A stretch of DNA of 64,000 nt from Phoronis australis. Its lineage: Eukaryota; Phoronida; Phoronidae. The stretch spans positions 544,720 through 608,719 of the forward strand of contig NMRA01000111.1 of NCBI GenBank assembly GCA_002633005.1, given 5' to 3'. Shown here piece by piece: positions 34,149-45,696 of the stretch. The position numbers and the translations under genes are program-made. Under the pieces are notes generated by a model. That model did no database searches, was not told where the DNA came from, and saw only the letters and a list, made by a program, of their open reading frames with translations. Positions within the stretch are counted from its first letter, which is position 1, and the number at the start of each line of letters is the position of its first letter.

Positions 34149-37100
34149 GTAAGCTGTTAGTGACGAGTGAGGTTTAGTATATGTATTCATAATAATTGTT
34201 AGTGCATCGTTTGAATAACTGCAACTCACATCTATACTTTACACAAACCGCGATCGCTTTTGCATGAATACGACTCGATCGCTTTTGCATGAATACGACT
34301 CGATCGCTTTTGCATGAATACGACTCGATCGCTTTTGCATGAATACGACTCGATCGCTTTTGCATGAATACGACTTTTTGTAGTGTAGGTATCGGTTTTA
34401 CGACCGGAAGACGCATTGTTGAGATTATGGCCATGGAATACAAATTTCTCGAAATAATTTGCTTAGACCAGAACTATAAAACGAAATTCGTCTGGTTTTT
34501 GTAATTTTATCATAAATCGACAAATTTCGTTGCTGTCTGCCAGACATTTGTTTGAAATGCACTTACCTCCAACAGCAGAGCGTTATTTTGCGACCGCGGG
34601 GGTTGCTGGTTCGATTCCGAGTTGAGGCCGATCTCAGAAAATTACTTTGGTCGCCGACAATGTCGAAATCGAAGGAAGGGCCTTATATGTAATGTCAAGT
34701 TACGTTTTGTACTATATTTCGAACGTGAACGACTGGTTAAATTTCTGTCTGGAAAAATGTACTTTTTCGCACCGAAAATAAATTACCCATCGGGTGGTAA
34801 TTACTTTAAACCGATTGAGTTATGCCCCGCGTTCTCCAAGTTCATATCACCGATCCCGATGTTATATTATGACTATCTTCAATAACTATTTACAAAAATA
34901 GATGGCATTAAAACTCTAGGATATGTTGATAAAAGGTTGTGTCCAATGAATTCAAACCCAATAGGTTGAATGGCAAACTAACCTTCTGCAACAACTTATA
35001 ATGCGTGTTGAGGATATCCTGAAGCAAGCAGACTTCATTAGCGCGTGTATATTGGTTGTTGGTGTTCTTTGAAAGTCTACATATGCAGACAGACATGTAC
35101 ACAAACATTGAACAAATTTACAACTTCAAAGATGATTTTCCGTTTAATACTTGAAGCTGGTATCATGTTGTTAGCTGAACAACTTACTTGAAAGTTAACC
35201 AGCTTAGCATACAGAGCTTACGAGTTGAACTTGTTGACTTTGTTCCATCAGTATAGTTCGGTAGCTGCTCTTCATTGACACAAACTTGGTTGAAGACGAC
35301 TGTACTATTGGTTAGACTCGGTCGTATTCTCTATTCAATCTCCTATCAGTTCTCTTACATTCATCAGCATATTGCTCTAATTTCTAAGCGCGTACTCAAT
35401 TTGCCTTTGCATCAATAGTCCGGCGGCCAAGGCACATTTCATTGGGATTTGTTTTTGACTACGGAGAACAAAGCCCGGGAAACATGCATGCTAATTTAGA
35501 ACATGTGGAATGTACTATTTGTCACGGCGTTTAGTTGCCCTGGCTATGCTGTTGCTTCCAAAAACGCAATACGTACTTAATGCAAGAAAATCAGTCTATG
35601 AAACTTTGTGGCATAACGCCAAAAAGCAAAGTTGGTTCTGGCGTCGCTTTCCGTAGACACGAGAGCCTTGCAAAAACGCAAAATATCGCAATGTATTACA
35701 AGTGAAGCACGTTATCACACCAGCTACTTTCGCAAGATTGAGTCTACGGAACTTATCACGGGTAATGAAATAAGTCCATGGCCGCCAAAGTTTCTTTTTT
35801 AATACCTCCACAAAGGCACAGAAGTAAGGATTTAAACATCGTGACTTGTCCAGTGAGGCATAAGTATCTGCACATGTACGTGATGCTCCGCTTCGCACGC
35901 CGCCCCCAATTCCTCGTTTCTCCTCTACCCCTCGCCTCCCTCGCCCCGCCCCTACATCATGTATCAGTTTTTAATGACATTTTTATTTTTCAAACGGCTT
36001 TGCATGGCGTAGAATTCACATACGAACGCACTATCGTTCTGTTTGAGCTGTTTATCTGACGACTTGTTTTGTTAATATTTTTATAGTATTCAACACGACA
36101 CTGGTCGATTTCAGTTTAAATTTGTGTGTTAAAATAGTAAATCGCTGATTGAGTTCTTCTTACGTTGTGTAACGGTGGGTCTGGAGTCGCAAGCATTATA
36201 TGTAAGGTTCACATGCCGTTGATAGATCGGACGTGTGGACTGTCGCCTGAGAAAAATCCTGTGTGAACGCTTGTCAGCCGTCAGATCAGTGATTCGCCCT
36301 CTGTGACAGATCTGCCTACCCTGAGAAGGCTATATTCCAATGACGGCTTGAATTGGAGTTAGTTGTTCATTCAAGACGATTGCACGTGACTGGTCAGAAT
36401 ATTAGCATTTTGTATATTGATACAGTAGTTATAAGACAGTAGATAACACGCCTTTGTGCTTGCTCAGTTTATATACAATAAGGGCGTAAGAACTGTTCTG
36501 CCCTACCTGCTTTATTATAAACATTTCATCTAAGGATATATAAGACCTTACTTCTAAACTTTTGAGTTTTTTTACAATACTGCCTACCTGTGTGGATGAA
36601 TCTTTTTTCTCCATTTCTAGTTAACTTTAAAATCGACATCTTGCCTGTTCATGGAAGAAAAAACGGTTTCCCGGACACACCTCAACCGCTTGGAAATTTG
36701 TTTTCTTATGAGTTATAAGGTTTCAGAGCTATTATTCAAATTGAATTTCTCACCAGGCATAGAGCACTTCCGAATATATCCACAATCCTTGAGTCAACGA
36801 GGTGTACATAGTCTAGAAAGACGCCACAGAAAACGACGACAAAACGTAATTTTGATCTTGGGGAACTTAGTTGTGAGTCTGCGTGCTTACTACCGTTGAG
36901 AACGAATGCTTCCCCGAAGTCACCGCGATGGTATACGACTTTGTGTTCACGACTGAACACGAAAAATTGTGAAAAAAGATAAATCCTCACCCAAGTTAGT
37001 TAATCTCATCATTTACTTGGGGTTTCGCTGTTTCGATCTCGTGGTCACGGAGCCCTTTAGTACCGTCTCGATTTCTATTATCCTCTCACTGGCGCGTGGT

Positions 37101-40100
37101 GTCCTTACTGCTGACTCCGTCTTTGACCTAGTTTGACTCGAGACACATGAAATCCCACGTGCAAAATCAACACGTTTTTATAGTGATAATTAACTTATTT
37201 ACGCTCTGCAAATTCAGTTGACATAGCGAGTGAATGTTGAAACAACGAACATGGTTAAGAACATGTATGGGTTATATTGACCAAAAATAAGTTTTAACCG
37301 AACAGGTTAGCCAGAAGCGTCCGATTTTCAAGACTCGTGTTATTTTCCGCTTTTTCTCGACTTCGGTAAATCGACTCTGAACTCAGGAACACGAGTTCTT
37401 GAAAACGGCTCGATGGATTTCATTGAAACTTTTCAGTCTTCATACTTATGTATCAATCTCAAAAACTTTTTAGGATGCTTTCTTGAAGTCCTAGTTTTAT
37501 TGTACTGTGCAATAGACGAATAGGGCCGCTGTTTTTTTTGTTTTTACAAAAAATGCCTTTTGTTTTGCGAGTTAATTTGGCGCAAAAGCCAAGCTAAATG
37601 AGTAATCCAAAATTCCCAATAGATATCAGCAAGTTTTCACTTAAAGAAGGTTTCGTTAAAATCGACTAAAAGGCACTTATGCTGTGAATGTACCTTTGTT
37701 AAAAATGAAAATTTGAATTAACTAGTATGACCACGTAATAGTAACAATGACACGTGAGTATAAAGTTTATTTTTATAATCCCTGATCTTTCTTCTTTGAA
37801 AAAATATCTAATTTTGCAGGTTGACACAGCCTAGTTTTTCTGGTAATTGACTTTGAATTAACGTTCCTCAGTAAAGTTTTGGCAAATAAAAGATTCTACC
37901 AAAGGCCAGCTCAAGAGAGCAGTAACTAGTAAAACTCAGATTCACTGAACCACATAGATATTTAAAACATGTCTTGACCTTTCAAAGTGTTCCGTTTGTA
38001 ATGAACCGAACAAACTGTTAGTTCAAGGAAAAGTCATACTCAAGTCTGCCAATTCTGTTTAGTATACACCAGAAGCACTGGCATGATGCGTATTAACAAT
38101 CACCATAGTAACGGAGTGTGCTTGACCTAACTTTACCGGCCATCATTCACAGCATCTTAGACAGCCGATGATTAATGGCTACCAGAAGGAAGCCGGGTTA
38201 ATTTCTGTTGGAACGTTATTTGACATTTTCGTCGGCATAAGATGGATATTGAGTTTAATGGCCAATTTCAAATATTTCACCATGGGAATTCCAAAAAGGT
38301 GTTTCATCAATTACATCATTCTTCAATGCCACTAGAAATCAAGCACACGAGCGAGTCGTCCACACGAACCAGAAGTGAATCATTCAAAGGCCTGCCCACC
38401 TCAATATCGTGTGCAGAAACAAACGAATACATATACGAACAGCAAACTCATTCGCACGAGCACCGTGTCATTTGTTGGATCCACGAGTCGATGAGTTTCG
38501 GTAAATAGTGTGCACATGGGCTCGCTGTTCTTATAAGTATGAGTTTGTGGTTTTTGGTCTTATGCACGACATTGTATTTTCTTTCTGAATGATTCCATGG
38601 TTCATGAGAAATACTCGCATTCAGTGGTTCTTTCGTGGGACGCATTAGAGCAACGTGCAATGTGGTTATAGGTTAGGAAAAATGTCCCGCTGTTGTCCCC
38701 GGGCAGAGTTACGGTTCCGTCTCTCCTCAGGCCACCATCGTCACCACTACTCGGCATGTACCCATGTACCTACCCCCTCCCTTCGAACTAACATCCATTA
38801 CATTCACTGCAGTGCCTCCCCTACTCGTTGTGCGAAACACTTAAGAATGTTCAAGGTAGTCAAACCATATTCAGTAAACATTAGCTTCTATACACGAGAC
38901 TTGCACATGGAGTTTTCGGAGTACACACCACCATAAACCCGTCTTCCATCACAACAAACAACTTTTGATTTCAACAACTTACCGTTACAAAACTGGTCTC
39001 AAATTGCCGCTCAGTCAAATTTGAGGCGATTTCATGGATTTGTAGGGACTTGCAGTTCGTTGTTGTTTGAGATCGGGGCTCGAGGTCCAATCTTTGTTCT
39101 CGAAATTTTAACTCGCCAATCGCCATTGATACTTTTTTCCGTTTTTTGCATTTCCCTTCTCCTTTGATAAGAATTCATGATCAGAATCTATTATTGTGTG
39201 CTCGAATTCATCATGGTTTGCGTGCATGTCAAAACCGAGTTTGCACTTGATGACTCGCGCTTTAAGTGACCGATTTCTATGCTGCTGATGGACCCGTGAA
39301 GTTCGATAAAACGGTACCTGCTAAGTAGGCCTAGTGTATGCGGAACGTTTTTCACCCTCGGATTCCTTACGAAAGGGTGCTCTTTCCAATTTTAATTTGT
39401 ATGAAAGGCATTACTCCACAAAACGCTCCGTTTCACTACAGAACTCTGTGCAAGGAGTGTAGGATTCATTTACAGCTTTTGCTTAAAAAGTATGATTTTT
39501 TATTAAAAATAAGCATTTTGTGAGAGTATGGATCAGGATTTTTCTTGCGGACTCTTTAATAGATTAGTCAGCAGCACACCTCAAATAGTGGAGTGCCTCC
39601 AAAATGAAAAAACGAATAAGTTCCGCAGTGCAAAACGGGGCTACGTTCCGCAGACGCAAAACAAAACTTGCAAACGCCCATGGTCACGCAAATCTTTGCG
39701 AGATAAGTAAAGCATGTAAACAACACAATAGCTCTTCTAGCGAGGAACTTGGGTCTACAGAACGCAGCCCGGGCGAATAGCGTTTTTTCCCTCGCCCTTT
39801 AATGTAAAGGTTTTGTAACTGAAAGAATCATTTTGTCCGTGCTAGCATTACACTAAAGTATGAGCTGAAATCTAAAATTGAGCCGCGTTTTGTACTGAAG
39901 TCAGTCTTGTAAATTCTTTTTTTTCTTTCAGACAAAAGTACGTCAGAACTCACACACGAAAGGAATCGTCTTCTTAAAGAAATAGCGTTGTACAGAGAAC
40001 GGAATGGGAAAATAAAAGACCTTTTCTTTAATCTCGATCACCAGTATCAAGAGTCTAAAGGGGACATGATACCAAAACGTTACGAGGAAATGAAGACGAT

Positions 40101-40134
40101 GATAAAAGTTGTAATCAAGAATTCCCATGTGTGA
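33779..40134 (+). CDS. Uncharacterised coiled-coil protein, two exons (190 aa)
   Basis: Exon 1 (33,779-34,148) and exon 2 (39,932-40,134) join in phase 1 (A + AC = Asn) to give 190 residues. The protein is charged and almost wholly helical: residues about 5-60 and 125-185 have heptad-like patterns (DEINQLIGDYDKETAEYDKL; ELTHERNRLLKEIALYRERN), separated by a basic segment (KKNVRKIRQMDRQ) and a less charged middle. It has no signal peptide or membrane segment, so it is probably intracellular, perhaps part of a complex. The ATG at 33,779 has A at -3; the frame is open upstream to 33,740 without another ATG. The 5.8-kb intron holds repeats only, though a further small exon could be hidden. I do not recognise the family. 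Confidence 0.65.
34252..34375 (+). repeat. Minisatellite, five 25-bp units
   Basis: gatcgcttttgcatgaatac plus gactc, five nearly identical copies starting about 100 bp inside intron 1 of the coiled-coil gene. There are no unique spacers, so it is not CRISPR-like. The unit holds a POU-octamer-like ttttgcat and a cgatcg. Confidence 0.92.
34565..34640 (+). repeat. tRNA-derived SINE remnant
   Basis: agcagagcgttattttgcga followed by a B-box-like GGTTCGATTCC and gagttgaggc resembles the 3' two thirds of a tRNA. The D-arm and acceptor are not complete, so it is not a functional tRNA gene. Confidence 0.5.
34641..38940 (+). other. Coiled-coil gene intron; no further exon recognised
   Basis: Minus-strand 36,952-36,754 is a 199-base open stretch with acceptor and donor-like borders but no known domain. 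Other frames (35,596-35,898; 36,651-36,899; 38,242-38,508) show no motif. Confidence 0.35.
38941..39060 (+). repeat. Interspersed repeat E fragment
   Basis: acctgtcttccatcacaaYaaacaacttttga...gtcaaatttgaggYgatttca matches 63,063-63,160. Confidence 0.55.
39070..39290. mobile_element. MITE family B fragment
   Basis: gggctcgaggtccaatctttgttctcgaaat...gtgtgctcgaattcatcatggtt...tttgcacttgatga: the left half of family B only. Confidence 0.55.
39932..40134 (+). CDS. Coiled-coil gene, terminal exon
   Basis: A textbook polypyrimidine tract and acceptor (ttcttttttttctttcag) precedes 67 codons of helical sequence ending IKNSHV-stop at 40,132-40,134. The phase fits exon 1 exactly. Confidence 0.65.
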
Positions 40135-41640
40135 GCTTTCACCTCTTGTGACGAAGTCGAGTTAAATTCTAGCAGTATATAGTCTCCTGGTGTTTAGCAT
40201 CACGGTGTCTCTACGACGCCAAGGAATTTGTTACTTGGTTTGCATACGCGAGTACGCGTTGTTTGATACCACAGCGCGTCTATCACGTTTTTCAAGTGCG
40301 GGATGTGAGAATAAGGTAAACCCGTGGCGTGCGGGGCAACCAAATCGGGACACTAACGACGTTGACTCGCTTCGTTATGTTCCTTTCTTGGCTTCGTAAT
40401 GTTACGATAACACAATTTTTGGATAACTGTGTGACTTTTACTACATAGATTATTACTTCTAGAGTCCTGTATAATTTCTGTTACAGACAGACATCTGCAC
40501 ATTCCTAGGTAGATAAATAGGCACAAGGCCACCTAATTTCCAGTCCTTCAGGAATTGAAGATATGCACTGCGCCGTGAGCGATGACAATAGCACACCACA
40601 GAGACGAGAATTTTGCTCAGTCTGGTTTTAATAGAAAACGTTTTTGCTATGTCAAAAAATCAAGAACAACAAACTTAAAAAAAGATGCGTAACGATCTTC
40701 AAAAACTAACCCCTCTTTCATGGCGTCTTATATGCTCGACATTGTTTTCAACATATCAAGACAATGACGTTGGTTTTGGTGTTTCAAACGTTAAGTTTAA
40801 GGAAAGTGGTCGAGTGACAAGCTCGTTTTGGAAGCTATATGCTACAGTTTCAGTGTCTCTCCGGGCAGTCATGAACTTCCGCACCACTTTGACTTGCAAT
40901 GCTACGACAGCGGCAAAGAGTGTTGGGACTCGTGGATTCTGAAACGACACGGGCAGATTGTTTATGTCACTAAGTTGACGTTTAGTGCAACATCTTGAAT
41001 TTTTGAAGCGATAAAGTTCTATGACCTTCGTTGAGTCTAAAACCGTTGGATGAATTTTGAAAACCCATTGGGTGATTTTTGAAAACCCCTTGGGTGATTT
41101 TTGAAAACCCCTTACAAAGTTTGTTTAAAAATCGACTAGTGTGACTAACATTGGCCGAGTTGATCGAGGACTGGGGCTGAGCTACAGCTTATGTAAACCA
41201 CAGGGTGCATGTTAGCATCCAATGAGATGCGTTTTCGCCGGTGAATAATGATCTCTCAATGCAGCCAGTTATTCTGCTGTCGATGGAGAGAAACTGACAT
41301 AGCATATTGTTTGGTATTCTTTACAGAAATGTTAGTGTTTAAGGTGCACACTTGTTGTAGTAAATACTCGTTAACAGAGAAAAGGCAAAAAATAAAGGAT
41401 ATTACATAGATATTTACATTATGGTATTTTCGAATTGTCATTCACGTTATTTCTCTAAGCACTTGTGCACTTGCCTATAATAATAGTATTCTCGCTAGTG
41501 CTGAAAATGAGACATCACCATTGAACAGATGCTGCACTCGTATTTATGGCAAATCAAACTTCTGGCTGCTTGAAATACTATAAAATGTTGGCGGCGTTGC
41601 TCTGGATGACCAAGACCGCTACTCAGCGTGTTTTGCCGTC
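40135..41640. other. No gene recognised
   Basis: A 22-bp unit (ttgaaaaccccttgggtgat) is repeated 2.6 times at 41,057-41,113. Opposed 64- and 85-codon frames at 40,685-40,950 lack motifs. Confidence 0.45.
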
Positions 41641-42049
41641 AAGGTACCTAAACTACACGGTCAACGGACTCATAAACACGACTCACGGACCTGCAAACAC
41701 CGTCCACTGACTCACAAAACACGATCCACGCACCCAAGTACACGGGACACGGACTCATATTCACGAGGAAACACGGTTAACGGACCGCCAAACACGGGTC
41801 ACTGACAAAATGAAGATGTCAAGCTGACCCAGGAAGCCAATGAGTCCGTGACCCGTGTTTGGCGGTCCGTTAACCTTGTTTCCTCATGAATATGAGTCCG
41901 TATCCCGTGTATTTGGGTGCGTGGATCGTGTTTTGGGAGTCCGTTCCCGTGTTTGTGAGTCAGTGGGTGGCGTTTGCAGGTCCGTGAGTCGTGTTCATGC
42001 GTCCGTGCCCGTGTTTATGAGTCCGTTGACCGTGTAGTTTAGGTACCTT
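41641..42049. repeat. Palindromic minisatellite (foldback), family P, copy 2
   Basis: The left arm 41,641-41,806 is a chain of ~21-bp units (acacgRctcacggacYcataa type); the right arm 41,842-42,049 is the same chain inverted; the loop is 35 bp. The outer ~39 bases of each arm are perfect complements (aaggtacctaaactacacgg...) and so are the inner ones (ggttaacggaccgccaaaca...). The right arm is ~42 bp, or two units, longer. I see no coding content. Confidence 0.9.
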
Positions 42050-42374
42050 AGCCGTGTTCTAAGGGAGAATAGGGTCTCGAGTTCTTAGAAGCCTTTGCCC
42101 CCTCCCCCAAATCCGTCTACGTGTAAAAAAGGTCCAGTGTAACTATTTGAACGTGGTTTTGCGAAACAAATTCAAAGTTTCTAAACAGAAACCCTCAGTG
42201 TAGTAGTAAGGAAGTGGCACGGTTTATTAAATGAATCGTACATTTACATGTGCGACCCTGGGAAACGTGGAGATTTGTCACACGTATCTTTTGAGGCATT
42301 TGCATATTTTGAAACTGTCTCGTAAAAATGTTTTTGTTAATTAATTAAACTATCTCTCACCGGATTAAGGCACG

Positions 42375-42720
42375 ATATCCGGGCCTCGGTATAATCTCGA
42401 TTCTTGAAATCAAACTCGAAATTATTTTATAGTATTTTTCGTTTTACTTCTGTACGGATTCAAGATAAGTGTCTATTATTCATTGCTCGAGCATAATGTT
42501 GTTTACATGGACAACTGTGTAATTCTATTTTGCACCTGATGGCCCCAACATCAAAAGGCGTAAGTTCGAAATCTGGATTTTTTTGAGTTTTTACTCCAGT
42601 CAAGTGTTGCTCGAATATAGGGGTCGCCATCGTATGTGTAATATACTTAACTAGCAAAGATAATAGTCTTGAGTTCGTATTCAAGGAGAGCCGAAAATCT
42701 CAAATTTCGAGTTCGTTTCC
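42375..42720. mobile_element. MITE family B, degenerate copy
   Basis: cgggcctcggtataatctcg...ctcgaaattatttt...ttcaagataagtgtctattattc...tttgcacctgatg, with an inverted half ending tcaaatttcgagttcgtttc. Confidence 0.6.
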
Positions 42721-44179
42721 GATTCCAAAGCTAATTAGTACGACCGAACAACGCTAGAGTCGATTCATAGCAGCCGTGAGGGGGCGCATCCGATTGTAGT
42801 CACTTACAAGAGTCTCCGCATTTTGAGAAACAGTACGGGCATCAAATTGGTTCTCAAAATCCAGAACCCCTAGAAGCGACTATTGCGCTTTCATAAAAGA
42901 GTCTATTGGGATTGGTCAATCCTAAAATTGCGTATGTTCGCAGCTGCCTGTGTCTTCCGGCAGAGGTGGTAACAGAAATAGAATCATGCCACAGCAAGGA
43001 AAATTATTTGAGACCAATTTTGTGAGAGTTAACGAACAATTTTCATTTTCATTTCAGCCAGTTTAACAGAGTGAAATGCATCTTTAAATCACTTCTGGAT
43101 AAACAACGTAGCTCAGTGATATGTAAGCCTACCATTATATGCTACAGGCCCTGCGCTTTTTTGGGGCCCCGCGCTCACAGGATTGTTTTTAGAGGCACCA
43201 ATAACATAAACGTATGATTCAGGTGATCCGAACCCCGGCGATTTGGAAAGTTTACGTTGTGGGCCCTGCCACTTTCAATATTTGTACAAAGATGCGGTGC
43301 CCAACTGGAAACTGACAGCGATGTCCAAAGTATGTGTCGCAGTGCTGCTTAGTCAAAGCGTGATCAGCACCGCGAGCCCCTAAAAGTGCAGAGAATCGTC
43401 AATGAAGGCGCCAGGTATTCATTACATGTTAACTGATTTTTTAATCATACTTGAATTTACAGTTTGGGTTTTTTAAAATGTTAGCGGCAAAATCTGCAAA
43501 AGGTAGCATTTGATAATATAATCAGAATGACTGGCACCGAGCGTCGAGCCTCTGATTAGCTGTTAGTGTGTGAATTATCCTGAAATCGTCATCGACACCT
43601 AACATTACCTGGTGGACACTGTCTCATCACGTAGAACGGAAGCCGTGTCGATATTGCTTTCTTTCTCAAAAGTAAAAATTACATCATTTTGCTTTTGCTT
43701 TGAGTAACAACCCGTCTGCCATTCCCGTCTATACTGAATTCTTGTGTCCCATATATATACTAGGAGATAATTTTAATGACTTTAATAGTCTGAAGATGTG
43801 TCAAAAATCATTTCGTAATGTTTGGCTAATAGCGAACTTCGCCAGTATTTCGGGCAAAGCTGCAGACTATACATGTAACCGTAGGCCTAATACTATATAC
43901 AGTAGAGAAAGAAAACGAAACCGAGCTTACGATGACTTGTGGATCCGGCAATCTCGTTCTAGTTATTGAACCACAGAGATTTTAAACCAGAGGGTTCTCA
44001 GTTGTTATTTTATATTTTCCATGGAACACAAGTCAGCTCATGCAGCTACGGGTTCACTTGAAACAGACAGCTTAGTCAAGTCGCATGTATCTTATCGTTT
44101 GCGGTGGCCCTAAGTGGGTTTTAAAACTTTGTCAAGTCGGTACAGAAATCGTCTCTTCACCTGTTTTCAGATTTTGCTT
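42721..44179. other. No gene recognised
   Basis: I see nothing I can name; an 89-codon frame at 43,700-43,969 is unsupported. Confidence 0.35.
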
Positions 44180-44715
44180 TGAGATAATCGTTGTATGCGC
44201 ACTTCAGTAGGGTCCTCCCGCAACTGCTTAATCCGACCGTGTTCCTCCACCGACCGTCATGTCCCTTAGCCAGATACTCCTTCTACACACTCAAGAGTCA
44301 AAATCTATTTCTGTCGTGCTCGAATTCGTGGTGTGCACCAGTAGCACGAGCCCATATACCTAACAACGATATGTTTGAGGGGAGTTTGAAACGTCAGAGT
44401 GGAAACCTGGGAGCACTTTCAGTTCAATGAACGCAAAAAAATTAAACTGAAATGAGTTCTGACCGCGATGAGAGCTTTTAGCAATTAGCAGACGAGCATG
44501 GTTTCACTGAGCCTCTTGGGCAGCGCACGTATTATAGTCACAGATAACAGACAATTCCATCATGTTTCGTCTTCCGATTGGTTTTTAAGTACAGCGATGT
44601 ATTCATTAACTAGTCTAAACGTGACTGAGAAGGCCACCACTGTGATATTTGTTTCAAAAGCTTAAATAAGCGCCATTGTTGAATATTCGCTTCACATTAA
44701 TTGCTCATTAGTGGG
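44180..44715 (+). repeat. Interspersed repeat E, copy 1
   Basis: It matches 63,181-63,755 along its length, e.g. gaggggagtttgaaa, tagtcacagRtRacagRcaattccatc, gactgagaaggYcaccactgtgatatt and ccattgttgaatattcgc. It is non-coding. Confidence 0.7.
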
Positions 44716-45034
44716 CACCATTGATTAAGCAGCAGGAAGTTTAAAACTGCTTAACCCGAGTCAATACTTGAAGGCAAAAAGCCCACCTAAACAAAATACC
44801 CATCCCAGTTAACAACTTATCTCTAGGACATCCTGTGGGAGAGGCCCCATGTTTTGTATACATTAAGATCAGAGATGCGTTTCCTAGCAATCTTGGAACT
44901 ACTCAGATCACGAAAGTGTTCACGAGTTTTCACAACCTATTACCGGTACAAGCAAAGCAGGGGACCGCACTAGTTTTTCTCTCAAGTGTCTTACATCTAA
45001 GGAACACAGCCCAGATAAAGACAGTGCATCAACA

Positions 45035-45615
45035 ACAGCACACAAACAAGTTTATTATATTACAATTTTATACAAATATGGGCAAAATATAAGGACCAAG
45101 GCTATTTTTAAAGCTAGTATAAAACCACATTCTATGATTCTAACTTATGATTTAGACCACCCACCCAAATAAAACTAGCTCCAGCTTGTTCCTTGCTCAG
45201 AGTAGAAGCAATTTCTGGCTCTAGAGAGGACTGACTAAGCTTGACACCAGGGGGCACCATTATCTTTATTTCAGAGGCAGCAAAAATCCTAGTATGCTAG
45301 CAGAAATATCTAATCTGAGTATGGAACAAGTTGAGACAAGTTTCATAACACCAAGTGGGTAGTAAATCAGATGACTAGTTAGTGTTTTGACAGAAGACGG
45401 ATTGTAGCATAGTTAGTAACAAGTCCTGAACATTGTACATTCTTGACCAGTAATTCTATTATTTCATAGAAAATTTTCACAAATTATTTCCGTAGACATG
45501 CAATGGGCAATTTTTCGATTGTACATATTTTGGAATTGCGATGCCTACCAACTACTGATAGAAAATGTGAACATGTGATAACGATAAATACACACATTAG
45601 TATTAGGGTGAACAA
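45035..45615 (-). other. Likely BOLA1 3' untranslated region
   Basis: AATAAA (complement of tttatt, 45,051-45,056) is the first good polyadenylation signal after the BOLA1 stop, 560 bases downstream. Confidence 0.45.
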
Positions 45616-45696
45616 TCATGAACCAAATCCACCTTCACACTTCGGAGAGGGCTTTACAACCATGTCTGACTCTTGCCATTGTTTAGGTGTTTTTGC
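45616..45696 (-). CDS. BOLA1: BOLA1 exon 4 (C-terminus)
   Basis: Acceptor cttcttttttag, 26 codons [20 protein letters not shown]... and TGA at 45,618-45,616. It aligns with the ARTPAQW segment of vertebrate BOLA1. Confidence 0.88.
   Translation of the reverse strand, partial: AKTPKQWQESDMVVKPSPKCEGGFGS

Noticed and set aside
34252-34375. CRISPR-like array
   Set aside because: Units are head-to-tail without unique spacers and the DNA is animal.
34565-34640. Functional tRNA gene
   Set aside because: B box present but no complete acceptor stem, D arm or anticodon loop can be drawn.
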